NCBI GenBank assembly: GCA_965652145.1
Contig: CBFGTV010000103.1
Span: 1 to 8,990 of the forward strand
From: CBFGTV01 sp965652145
Lineage (GTDB): Bacteria; Bacillota; Clostridia; Peptostreptococcales; Natronincolaceae
Length of the DNA: 8,990 nt
Reading direction: 5' to 3'
A program made the position numbers and the translations under genes. Each line of letters begins with the position of its first letter. The stretch's first letter is position 1. Of the stretch, positions 1 through 6,364 are shown in pieces. The notes below the pieces were generated by a model. That model had not been told where the DNA came from, ran no database searches, and worked only from the letters and a program-made list of their open reading frames with translations.

Positions 1-1
1 C

Positions 2-1045
2 CAGTTTATTCCCTTTCAATTTGAAAGGGATCAAGGTCTGGTATTATCATTGGAGCCGGGACAATGGAGCGATTTGACCGAGCAGCTGCTGATTTTAACG
101 AAATGCTTGATTGATCAGCGGGAAAATTCCAGGGTATCGGTAGATTATAGGCGCCTCAGGGAAGAACTAAGGCTTTGGCAATACTATCGCCATGGCAGGG
201 CTGAAAATTTATTAAGAAAAATTAGCGGGGGAAAGGAATATTACAAATCCTCCTATTATTGGAATGATAAACGGGGCTATGGTTTTTCACGTATCATTGT
301 ATTGTTTCTGGCCAACAACAATTTTGAGGCTGCCAAGGAAGAGGTTTTTAAGCAAATTGTTTACACAAATCGACATCCGCAGGTTTTGTTAACTGCTTTG
401 TTGCTGTTAAGAACCCTTTATCTCCTTCTAACAAAGGCATATCAATTAGAGGATTTAACAGAGGAATTAAAGACTTATCTTATGGAGCTGAAGGGGAAGG
501 AACTGGAATCCATGGTTGATCAGGCCCTCCCACCCAAGTATTCAATTGAGTTTGAGCGGGAAAAGATAAATTATTTACTGGCTCTGGATCGATTAAATAG
601 TAAGCAAACACAAATTACCCCTGTCAGTGGAGAAGAAGATGCCCGTCGGGTCTTTTTAGAGGCTTTGACGCTATATGACGGGTTAATTTCAGAGATCCGC
701 CATAGTGAAGAAAATTCTTCATCTAAGGAAGCCCTGGCCCTGGCCCATGGCCTATGGGGGCTATCGAAAGCATCCCAAGGGCCCTCCATAAGTCAAATAA
801 AGAATTATGCCTTTATCGATACCATGGGAGCCTATTTATTCAAGCTTAGGAACTACCAAGTGAATCGTACACCCTATGCGGTACAGGAAAAGAAAATTGA
901 TCTTTTTCAGCTAGAGGAAGGGACTATTCTGAAACACCCCATCTTAAATGTCACCAGAGTGGCAGAACGGGTAGAGGATACGGCCTGGCTTAGGGTAAGG
1001 TTAGAAACAAAGGGACTTCAATATAATTTATATAAGAAAAAATAA
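2..1045 (+). CDS. Hypothetical helix-rich protein, 5' end outside the window
   Basis: I do not recognise this protein. The reading frame is open from the left edge: codons from base 2 give QFIPFQFERDQGLVLS before the first possible start, a TTG at 50. That TTG has no well-placed ribosome binding site, so the gene almost certainly begins upstream. The visible 347 residues are rich in Leu, Glu and Lys and look largely alpha-helical. A Leu-rich stretch near visible residues 130-145 could be a buried helix, but it is not a clear membrane segment. The C-terminus ends in a Lys-rich tail. No catalytic motif, signal peptide or metal-binding cluster is visible. A convergent gene follows, with a strong hairpin between the two. 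That it is coding is well supported by length and composition; its function is unknown. Confidence 0.8.
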   Translation, partial: QFIPFQFERDQGLVLSLEPGQWSDLTEQLLILTKCLIDQRENSRVSVDYRRLREELRLWQYYRHGRAENLLRKISGGKEYYKSSYYWNDKRGYGFSRIIVLFLANNNFEAAKEEVFKQIVYTNRHPQVLLTALLLLRTLYLLLTKAYQLEDLTEELKTYLMELKGKELESMVDQALPPKYSIEFEREKINYLLALDRLNSKQTQITPVSGEEDARRVFLEALTLYDGLISEIRHSEENSSSKEALALAHGLWGLSKASQGPSISQIKNYAFIDTMGAYLFKLRNYQVNRTPYAVQEKKIDLFQLEEGTILKHPILNVTRVAERVEDTAWLRVRLETKGLQYNLYKKK

Positions 1046-1110
1046 CGAGAAATTTATTTACTTCTTCTTTCCATCTCGATAGAAAGAGGTACTTTAGCTT
1101 AAAATAGAAA

Positions 1111-1134
1111 TACCACCAGCCTGGGCTGGTGGTA
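1111..1134. terminator. Bidirectional hairpin terminator between convergent genes
   Basis: The arms TACCACCAGCC and GGCTGGTGGTA pair perfectly over 11 bp with a two-base centre, so in practice a 10-bp stem with a four-base loop. Read on the minus strand, the hairpin is followed by TTTCTATTTT, a good Rho-independent tail for the gene at 1160-1354. On the plus strand the tail is AATATATTTATT, weaker but usable for the gene ending at 1045. Confidence 0.85.
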
Positions 1135-1159
1135 AATATATTTATTCAAGTAAATTACA

Positions 1160-1354
1160 CTACCTTTGAAGGAATTCCATAAAGTCTTCTTCTGTTGCAT
1201 TGGCCAAAAGGCTAAGCTGCTTAACCATGGCATTTTTCAATTCAATAAAGGAAGGAATCTTTGTATTTTCCCCAGTATATTCTAATGCTTTAATAATTAG
1301 AAGCATATCACGCTTTGAAATTTCTTCCACTGTAATTGCTGAAAATTCCTCCAT
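1160..1354 (-). CDS. Small conserved-looking hypothetical protein, 64 aa
   Basis: This is a short acidic protein beginning MEEFSAITVEEISK. It is probably all helical, with two or three amphipathic helices and no Cys, signal peptide or membrane segment. I cannot assign a family. It is likely real. The ATG is preceded by AAGGAGA at a 6-7 base spacing, a sigma-A-like promoter lies 46 bases upstream, and a strong hairpin terminator lies just beyond the stop. Together these make a self-contained monocistronic unit. Its size and composition would fit a small cytoplasmic regulator or adaptor, but that is a guess. The opposite-strand frame over the same bases has no comparable signals. Confidence 0.75.
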   Translation of the reverse strand: MEEFSAITVEEISKRDMLLIIKALEYTGENTKIPSFIELKNAMVKQLSLLANATEEDFMEFLQR

Positions 1355-1399
1355 TGTACTTCTCCTTTCTTCCTTGATCCATTTTCTAATAAAATAGTA

Positions 1400-1428
1400 A
1401 TTCTACAATAACATAAAAAACCCTTCAA
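1400..1428 (-). promoter_or_regulatory. Sigma-A-like promoter for the 64-aa gene
   Basis: On the minus strand there is a -35 TTGAAG (1423-1428) and a -10 TAGAAT (1400-1405) with a 17-base spacer. This predicts a transcript start near 1393 and a leader of about 40 bases with the ribosome binding site inside it. The -35 matches consensus at 4 of 6 positions and the -10 at 5 of 6. Confidence 0.55.
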
Positions 1429-1475
1429 ATTTCTACAACTTATTTCAAAATAGGCATATTTAGCCATCATAGCCA

Positions 1476-1527
1476 ATAAAAAAAGTCCTGGTTGTCTGAA
1501 GCTAATTGCCTACAGCAAATCAGGACT
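1476..1527 (-). terminator. Rho-independent terminator of the phospholipase-like gene
   Basis: The inverted arms AGTCCTGGTT (1484-1493) and AATCAGGACT (1518-1527) form a 10-bp stem, one pair being a wobble on one strand, around a loop of about 24 bases. Read on the minus strand, the stem is followed at once by a run of seven T (complement of 1478-1484) and then ATT. It sits 16 bases past the stop of the gene at 1543-2136 and before the promoter of the next minus-strand gene, so it insulates the two. Confidence 0.85.
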
Positions 1528-1542
1528 ATAAAATGGGTTTTC

Positions 1543-2136
1543 CTATGCAGCGGTATGAATGGTTAAATGGTTTAAAGCATGATAGACAATATAAAGCCCT
1601 GCAGCAGAGGTAGCCCGTAAGGAACTAAGTAAATCATTTTCCATAGCTTCCTCCCTTAACTGGTATTCCTGATGCAGAAAATCCATCATATTTTTTACCG
1701 GCAGGGCAGAATCGTTACTGGTATTAAACAGTGAATTGGCAACTGGTACCGAGGTATTGAACTCTTTATATAGCTTATGCAGTCTGGTTTCATAAATAAT
1801 ATGATTAATGATTGTAGACTTACGATAGGTGACCCGATCGTTATGAGGTAAGCAAAAGAAATCTGCAATAAAGTGGGTGACAACACCAATCTGGGTTGAA
1901 AACTCTTTGATAAAGTGTTGATTACCCTCTATTCTGAGTTGCGAAAGCCTATAGATTTCATCCATAATAAAATTAAAGCTCTGGGGTTTAAAATGATCCA
2001 GCTTGAGCAGGTGAGGAGTAAAGTCTGGTTTAATACTTCCAATAATCAGACTGTTTTTGTTTAACTCGACACCTAAATAAGATTTTACGTTTTGGTATAG
2101 GTGCTCAGAAATAATTTTATGGGTTTGAGGAAGCAA
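1543..2136 (-). CDS. Zinc-dependent phospholipase C family protein, no signal peptide
   Basis: This 197-residue protein belongs to the zinc-dependent phospholipase C / S1-P1 nuclease-like fold. The best evidence is H88, D92, H98, H112 and E116 in THFIAD, LPH and HIIYE. Their spacing (4, 6, 14, 4) is identical to the zinc ligands H118, D122, H128, H142 and E146 of Bacillus cereus phospholipase C. D38 in GSIKPD and an N-terminal His (H6 or H12) are likely further ligands. It is shorter than the secreted enzymes and starts MLPQTH with no signal peptide, so it lacks the processed N-terminal Trp that binds zinc there. It is probably cytoplasmic, and its substrate is uncertain. The start is TTG, with GGAAAGG (2147-2153) ten bases upstream; a stop codon in frame upstream excludes a longer ATG start. 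It has its own promoter and terminator. Confidence 0.85.
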   Translation of the reverse strand: MLPQTHKIISEHLYQNVKSYLGVELNKNSLIIGSIKPDFTPHLLKLDHFKPQSFNFIMDEIYRLSQLRIEGNQHFIKEFSTQIGVVTHFIADFFCLPHNDRVTYRKSTIINHIIYETRLHKLYKEFNTSVPVANSLFNTSNDSALPVKNMMDFLHQEYQLREEAMENDLLSSLRATSAAGLYIVYHALNHLTIHTAA

Positions 2137-2175
2137 GGGGCAACAACCTTTCCGTTTTCATTTACCACATAACTT

Positions 2176-2204
2176 ATTATATTTTAAAAAGAAAGTAATG
2201 ACAA
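2176..2204 (-). promoter_or_regulatory. Strong sigma-A promoter for the phospholipase-like gene
   Basis: On the minus strand there is a -35 TTGTCA (2199-2204), a 17-base spacer and a perfect -10 TATAAT (2176-2181). The predicted transcript start is near 2169, about 33 bases before the TTG start codon. This makes the gene independent of the upstream minus-strand gene. Confidence 0.75.
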
Positions 2205-2345
2205 TAAGATTTACATAAAAATAATTCTTGATTAACCCTCTATTAACATAACCAATCTGCTAAGCCTTTTAATCACTAATTTGATCGAAAAAAATCCATC
2301 TTTTAATCCCTTTATAATGTTTTTGGGTTTTAAGAATTATGTTAC

Positions 2346-2978
2346 CTATTTTGTAAAATACTGTTTGATTTCCTGCAGCAGTTGATTGAGAACCTGGTCA
2401 CGATTAAGATGATACCACAGGATAATTTGTTGATCTTCAAAGCTTATTTCATCTATCGTCACAATATCAGGCAAATTTAAAGCAATTACCAGCTGATTAT
2501 CCTCAATGGGCAGGCTATCATCGAAAAATAGGTTTACCAGGCTGTTGGAAAGCTTGAATCTTGAAAGTCGAGCTTCTTCTATTGTTAAATAGAGTTTTTG
2601 ATCTTCATAATGGGGCACCAGTAAAAGCTCAAACTTTACTGGTGCAAAATAAAGCTTGCCATATAGCTGGAATAAAAGCTGATTTTCCATAAGCTGTACC
2701 TGGCAATAGCTTGGTTCAAAGGCACTATTTGGAGATTGAAACCATCCTTTTTCCTCCATACCATAGGCAATGAAGCCATTCAATTCCTCATTAGAGATAA
2801 CAAAATTATTTTTCTCAAACAATTGTATATTATGATTTCCAAATTTAGTTATAAAGTAGGCTTCGTCATATTGCCTGCTTTGCGGAGAAAAGGCAGGAGC
2901 AGGAGTATACAGGTTATAGCAGAACAAGATTAATAACGTCAGTATTAAAGACAATATTAGAAAAGATCTCTTTTTCAT
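2346..2978 (-). CDS. Membrane-anchored extracytoplasmic protein, YpmS/DUF2140-like (tentative)
   Basis: The protein has 210 residues. Residues 1-3 are MKK, followed by a single hydrophobic segment (about 4-22) and then a polar domain. This is the layout of an N-terminally anchored protein facing outside; C20 does not sit in a proper lipobox. The ectodomain alternates beta-like stretches, including an E-E-L-N-G-F-I segment near 64-70, a G-K-L-Y-F-A-P-V-K-F segment near 107-116 and an L-P-D-I-V-T motif near 169-174. The order and spacing recall the YpmS/DUF2140 family of Firmicute membrane-anchored proteins, whose role is unknown. This is a resemblance from memory, not a search. The start was set at the ATG at 2976-2978 because GGGGAGG lies seven bases upstream of it. 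A TTG 21 bases further out would put that site inside the gene. No good terminator is visible downstream. Confidence 0.75.
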   Translation of the reverse strand: MKKRSFLILSLILTLLILFCYNLYTPAPAFSPQSRQYDEAYFITKFGNHNIQLFEKNNFVISNEELNGFIAYGMEEKGWFQSPNSAFEPSYCQVQLMENQLLFQLYGKLYFAPVKFELLLVPHYEDQKLYLTIEEARLSRFKLSNSLVNLFFDDSLPIEDNQLVIALNLPDIVTIDEISFEDQQIILWYHLNRDQVLNQLLQEIKQYFTK

Positions 2979-3029
2979 CTGAATTCCTCCCCTACGCAAT
3001 CGCTTGAAGGTACTTGAGAATACTTCTTG

Positions 3030-3060
3030 ATTATATCATAATTCCTGCTGAATTATGCAA
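3030..3060 (-). promoter_or_regulatory. Extended -10 promoter for the anchored-protein gene
   Basis: On the minus strand, TATAAT (3030-3035) is preceded by TGA, giving the extended -10 form TGnTATAAT. A partial -35, TTGCAT (3055-3060), lies 19 bases upstream, a longer spacer than usual that the extended -10 can tolerate. The predicted start is near 3023, about 45 bases before the ATG. Confidence 0.5.
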
Positions 3061-3109
3061 ACAATAGCTCAGTTGGCAGGTAATTTAATTTTTTCCCACG
3101 ATTGAACTA

Positions 3110-3118
3110 TGCTATAAT
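3110..3118 (+). promoter_or_regulatory. Extended -10 promoter of the radical SAM operon
   Basis: TGCTATAAT is a perfect extended -10 (TGnTATAAT) with the hexamer at 3113-3118. No good -35 lies at 16-18 bases upstream, where the sequence is T-rich. The predicted transcript start near 3125 leaves a leader of about 170 bases before the first gene, long enough to carry regulation. Confidence 0.45.
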
Positions 3119-3210
3119 AGATATTATATTTAAGGAAATAATGTCCAAGAATTGAATTAGATTGATTCATTTGTATGTTCTGTATGAAATTATACAGAAT
3201 GGGCATATCC

Positions 3211-3269
3211 TATAATAGCGCTATTAAAGTTCACAAGGGATATTGCAGTGCTATTATAAATAGTTTTTT
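3211..3269 (+). promoter_or_regulatory. Terminator-like hairpin in the operon leader (possible attenuator)
   Basis: The arms TATAATAGCGCT (3211-3222) and AGTGCTATTATA (3247-3258) pair over 12 bp with one G-U pair and a 24-base loop. Five bases later comes a run of six T (3264-3269), and the radical SAM start codon is 25 bases further on. The form is that of an intrinsic terminator placed before the first gene, as in attenuation. The AT-rich stem is only moderately stable. The left arm also lies in a perfect 14-bp palindrome, so a protein operator is an alternative. Confidence 0.4.
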
Positions 3270-3293
3270 GATTACGAAAAGTGAGGTTCCAGG

Positions 3294-5054
3294 ATGAAAA
3301 TTATACTATCAACTCTAAACGCAAAATATATTCATACCAATTTAGCGATTCGTTATTTGAAGCAGGTCTTGAATCCCCTGGGACAGCAGGTTGAATTGCA
3401 GGAATATACAATTAATCATCATTTAGACTATATCATATCAGAAATCTATAAAAGTCAGCCTGAGTTAATATGCTTCTCTTGTTATATATGGAATATAGAA
3501 ATGACACTGGAAATCGCCAATACCATAAAAAAGATTATGCCCGACACATTAATTGTTCTGGGCGGGCCAGAGGTTTCCTATGGGACAAAGGAATTAATGA
3601 CGAAATACGACTATATTGATCTTGTAATAATGGGAGAAGGGGAAGGCGCCCTCTATTGGTTGGTACAAAAATTATTAGATGATGGAGACTACACTCAACT
3701 GCCAGGGGTTGCCTATCGAGCCAGGGGGCAGGTATTTGTTCCTGAAGGCCCTCCCTTGACAGTATCCCTTGAGGAAGTTCCTTTTCCTTATACAGGAGAG
3801 GCATTAAGCCCCGATAAAATCATATATTATGAGAGCTCAAGGGGATGTCCCTTTAATTGTCAATATTGTTTATCTTCAGCAAATCAAGGGGTTAGGTACC
3901 TGCCATTGGATCGGGTAAAAAAGGAGCTGCTATATTTGATGGAAGCCGGTGTAAGACAAATTAAGTTTGTTGACCGAACCTTTAATGCTCGAAAGGAATT
4001 TGCCCTTGAGATTATTCGATTCATTATAGCCCATCATCGAGGCGGCACTAATTTTCACTTTGAGGTGACAGCCGATAGAATAGATGATGAAATAATGGAG
4101 GCCCTTCAATCTGCTCCTGTAGGCTTATTTCAATTGGAAATAGGGGTTCAGTCGACCAATGAGGAAACCCTCAGGGCCATTGATCGAAGGGTTAATTTTG
4201 AAAGATTGAAAGATCGGGTTGGCACCATCGCTTCCTTTCAGAACATTCATCAGCATTTAGATTTAATTGTAGGACTGCCCTTCGAGGATTATTATTCCTT
4301 TAGAAAATCCTTTGACGATGTTTTCGCCCTTAGACCACAAAAGCTTCAAGTTGGATTTTTAAAGCTGTTAAAAGGATCGGGGTTAAGGGCCAAAGCCCAG
4401 GAGTATGGATTTGTGTATCAAGACAAAGCTCCCTATGAAATATTAGAAACCTCCGTATTGTCCTTTGGTGAAATATCGAGACTGAAGGGGATTGAAGAAA
4501 TGGTAGAGAACTATTGGAATTCGGGGATGTTCAAGACATCAATTGAAGTGCTGATACACAACTTCTATCAGAGTCCCTTTCGCTTTTTTGAAGGGCTATG
4601 GCGCTATTGGGAGAATAAGGGTTATCATCATAGGGCCCATAATAAAATGATGCTGTATGAGACATTGCTGAATTTTTTTATAGAACAGAGGCACCAACCT
4701 ATTGAGGTTTTTAAAGAGGTGTTGAAGCTAGATTATCTAAAAAATACCAGAAGTCCTTCCATACCAGCATTTTTACATCGTAATGTGCTGGCAGATTTTA
4801 AAAACAAATGTCATCAATTTCTTCAGCGGGAAGAAAATATAGCTCAATATCTACCCCAGTTTTCAGGAATGACTGCCAAGCAAATTATTAAAAGGGTACA
4901 TTTTGAGCAATTTACCTACGATGTACTGGCCATTGAAAAAGCCCCTAACCTGTTATTGGCTCAAAAACCCGATAGTATTATCGTGCTCTTTCACTACGAT
5001 TTAGACAGCAAGGCCCTTGAGCAATCGGTTTATAGTAAAGTAACCTTAAGTTAA
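3294..5054 (+). CDS. B12-binding-domain radical SAM protein (DUF4080-type C-terminus)
   Basis: The product is a 586-residue radical SAM enzyme. Residues 1 to about 140 look like a cobalamin-binding Rossmann domain (ICFSCYIWN near 59-67, LGGPEVSYG near 89-97, MGEGEGA near 113-119). The usual DxHxxG cobalamin motif is absent, as in many of these proteins, so B12 use is not certain. The radical SAM barrel follows, with the 4Fe-4S cluster motif C185-x3-C189-x2-C192 in SSRGCPFNCQYC. Further barrel motifs are FEVTADRIDDE (256-266), LEIGVQS (281-287) and DLIVGLP (323-329). Residues from about 380 to 560 form a helical C-terminal region matching the DUF4080 extension of clostridial homologues as I remember them. 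The substrate is unknown; methylation or another radical modification is the family expectation. The ATG has GTGAGG seven bases upstream. It is the first gene of a four-gene operon and is expected to be oxygen-sensitive and cytoplasmic. Confidence 0.9.
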   Translation: MKIILSTLNAKYIHTNLAIRYLKQVLNPLGQQVELQEYTINHHLDYIISEIYKSQPELICFSCYIWNIEMTLEIANTIKKIMPDTLIVLGGPEVSYGTKELMTKYDYIDLVIMGEGEGALYWLVQKLLDDGDYTQLPGVAYRARGQVFVPEGPPLTVSLEEVPFPYTGEALSPDKIIYYESSRGCPFNCQYCLSSANQGVRYLPLDRVKKELLYLMEAGVRQIKFVDRTFNARKEFALEIIRFIIAHHRGGTNFHFEVTADRIDDEIMEALQSAPVGLFQLEIGVQSTNEETLRAIDRRVNFERLKDRVGTIASFQNIHQHLDLIVGLPFEDYYSFRKSFDDVFALRPQKLQVGFLKLLKGSGLRAKAQEYGFVYQDKAPYEILETSVLSFGEISRLKGIEEMVENYWNSGMFKTSIEVLIHNFYQSPFRFFEGLWRYWENKGYHHRAHNKMMLYETLLNFFIEQRHQPIEVFKEVLKLDYLKNTRSPSIPAFLHRNVLADFKNKCHQFLQREENIAQYLPQFSGMTAKQIIKRVHFEQFTYDVLAIEKAPNLLLAQKPDSIIVLFHYDLDSKALEQSVYSKVTLS

Positions 5055-5077
5055 ACTAAAAAGATGAGGTGAAGCTG

Positions 5078-5827
5078 ATGGATGTATTAAAGGATTTGTT
5101 TTATAGTAATCAAGAAGTATTAAAAAATACATTAAAAAGCTTGAAAAAAAATTGGATGATTATATTTACTGGTTTCTTTTATATGACTGCCACATTGCTG
5201 TTATATAGTATCATCCCTTTATTTGGGCTTTTGGCAGGAATTGTAATGATTATTGCTACCAGTGCTTTAATCTCCAATTATCTGTATTTATTAAACTGCA
5301 TTATCAGGCGTGATCGAATTACCATTCAAGATTTCAAGGATGGCTTTACAATCTATTTAAGAAAGGTTTGGGGGATCTTATTTGTAAGCTATGTAGCGAA
5401 TCTGGCCTATAGTCTTTTAGCAATGCCCTTCCTCAGTAGATTAATTGGTTCCTTTGCAGCCCAATGGGCCTTCACCTTTTTAATACTGGTGTTTTTCAAT
5501 CCACTGCCAGAGGTAGTTTATCAAAAATACTACCAGCCCTGGGACAGCATTACCTACACCTTTGAAAATGTCAGAGAAAATTGGCTGGAATGGTTTTTGC
5601 CCAATATCATATTATTGGGAGTGTTATACTTACTGACAGGCCAGCAGCTAACGGGAATTTTCAATTACTATATTTTACCCACCAGAGGGTTGTTTTCTCC
5701 TTTGGGAATAATACTATATCTATTGGGACAGCTATGGTTTGCCTTCATGATGATATATCGTGGGTATCTTTTTGATTTACTTAGTACCAGCAATCGTAGA
5801 AAGCGATTGTTTATGAGGAGATTTTAA
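5078..5827 (+). CDS. Six-helix integral membrane protein of unknown function
   Basis: This 249-residue protein has about six hydrophobic segments (roughly 26-46, 47-72, 96-118, 126-142, 172-188 and 207-228). It has a basic C-terminal tail (NRRKRLFMRRF) expected on the cytoplasmic side. The segment FFNPLPEVVYQKYY (139-152), followed by a run of aromatic residues and FENVRENW, recalls small Firmicute membrane families such as DUF975 and YciC-type proteins. No catalytic residues or transporter signatures are visible. The start was placed at the ATG at 5078 because AGGTG lies six bases upstream; a GTG nine bases earlier overlaps that site. The gap to the radical SAM gene is 23 bases, so the two are probably co-transcribed. 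It may anchor or export a product of the operon, but this is inference. Confidence 0.8.
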   Translation: MDVLKDLFYSNQEVLKNTLKSLKKNWMIIFTGFFYMTATLLLYSIIPLFGLLAGIVMIIATSALISNYLYLLNCIIRRDRITIQDFKDGFTIYLRKVWGILFVSYVANLAYSLLAMPFLSRLIGSFAAQWAFTFLILVFFNPLPEVVYQKYYQPWDSITYTFENVRENWLEWFLPNIILLGVLYLLTGQQLTGIFNYYILPTRGLFSPLGIILYLLGQLWFAFMMIYRGYLFDLLSTSNRRKRLFMRRF

Positions 5828-5856
5828 CCGGCTGAACCAGAGGGGGAATAGGCAGT

Positions 5857-6348
5857 ATGGCAGTGCAATATCTAACAATGCAGGAAAAGGACATAGATAA
5901 AGTATTAGAACTGTTCAAAAAATTAAAGAATGAAGCAGCGGAGGTAACCTTTGCGGATTTACATGACATGGTATCCCTTAGGAATGATTTTAGCTTACCA
6001 AACACCTTTTATTATATAGCGATTGAAAATAATCAACTGGTTTCAGTCTTTAGAGGACGCCGTGGTCAAGGGAATCAAGACCACTGTGCCCTAATTACCA
6101 TTGCTGTAGCTATTGAGTATCGAGGCAGACAAATGACAAAGCCCTTTCTCAACTATTGCCTTCAGCAGCTCAGCAGAGAAGGGATTTCCCTTGCTAGGGC
6201 CTATGTCTTCAGTGATAATAGGCCATCAATTAACATGCTGCTATCAGCGGGTTTCACGGTATCAGGCTGTGTTTTTCAACATCATCAATGCCTTAAAACG
6301 GGTGATTTAGTAGATGATATTATATTTCATAAACAATTAAACAAATGA
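5857..6348 (+). CDS. GNAT-like N-acetyltransferase with degenerate acetyl-CoA loop
   Basis: The 163-residue protein has the GNAT order: an N-terminal helix-rich region, a central strand pair (YYIAIENNQLVSVFRG, 52-67), the motif A strand and loop (LITIAVAIEYRGRQMTKPFL, 79-98) and motif B with N121 in DNRPSINMLLSAGF. GNAT enzymes transfer an acyl group from acyl-CoA to an amine. The pyrophosphate-binding loop normally reads Q/R-x-x-G-x-G/A. Here the register starting at R89 gives Q92 and T94 where small glycines are expected. Acetyl-CoA binding may therefore be weakened, altered or lost. No substrate can be predicted. The ATG has a purine-rich GAGGGGGA site about nine bases upstream. The gene lies 29 bases after the membrane-protein gene and 16 bases before the TPR gene. 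Confidence 0.8.
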   Translation: MAVQYLTMQEKDIDKVLELFKKLKNEAAEVTFADLHDMVSLRNDFSLPNTFYYIAIENNQLVSVFRGRRGQGNQDHCALITIAVAIEYRGRQMTKPFLNYCLQQLSREGISLARAYVFSDNRPSINMLLSAGFTVSGCVFQHHQCLKTGDLVDDIIFHKQLNK

Positions 6349-6364
6349 AAATTGGAGGAAGCAC

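Larger units (their letters stand above)
2979..3293. other. Divergent intergenic region with structured leader
   Basis: This gap of about 315 bases separates the minus-strand anchored protein from the radical SAM operon. It holds an extended -10 promoter on each strand (near 3030-3060 and 3110-3118). Then follows a leader of about 170 bases on the plus strand with two inverted repeats: arms TTCTGTAT (3178-3185) and ATACAGAA (3192-3199), and a larger terminator-like hairpin at 3211-3258. No B12 riboswitch core or other known riboswitch was recognised. Confidence 0.6.

Noticed and set aside
1200..1397. Open frame of 65 codons on the plus strand opposite the 64-aa gene
   Set aside because: It has no ribosome binding site and no promoter. 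The minus-strand gene over the same bases has a promoter, an AAGGAGA site and a terminator.
2979..2999. Longer TTG start for the anchored-protein gene
   Set aside because: The GGGGAGG ribosome binding site would fall inside the coding sequence. The ATG at 2976-2978 has that site at ideal spacing and gives a normal MKK signal-anchor start.
3125..3293. Cobalamin riboswitch in the leader of the B12-type radical SAM gene
   Set aside because: The leader is short and AT-rich. I could not find the conserved B12-box core or the multi-helix layout of that riboswitch.
3535..3804. Minus-strand open frame inside the radical SAM gene
   Set aside because: It has no ribosome binding site or promoter and lies wholly opposite a well-supported conserved gene, so it is a shadow frame.
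5069..5077. GTG start three codons earlier for the six-helix membrane protein
   Set aside because: The GTG is itself part of the GAGGTG ribosome binding site that serves the ATG at 5078.
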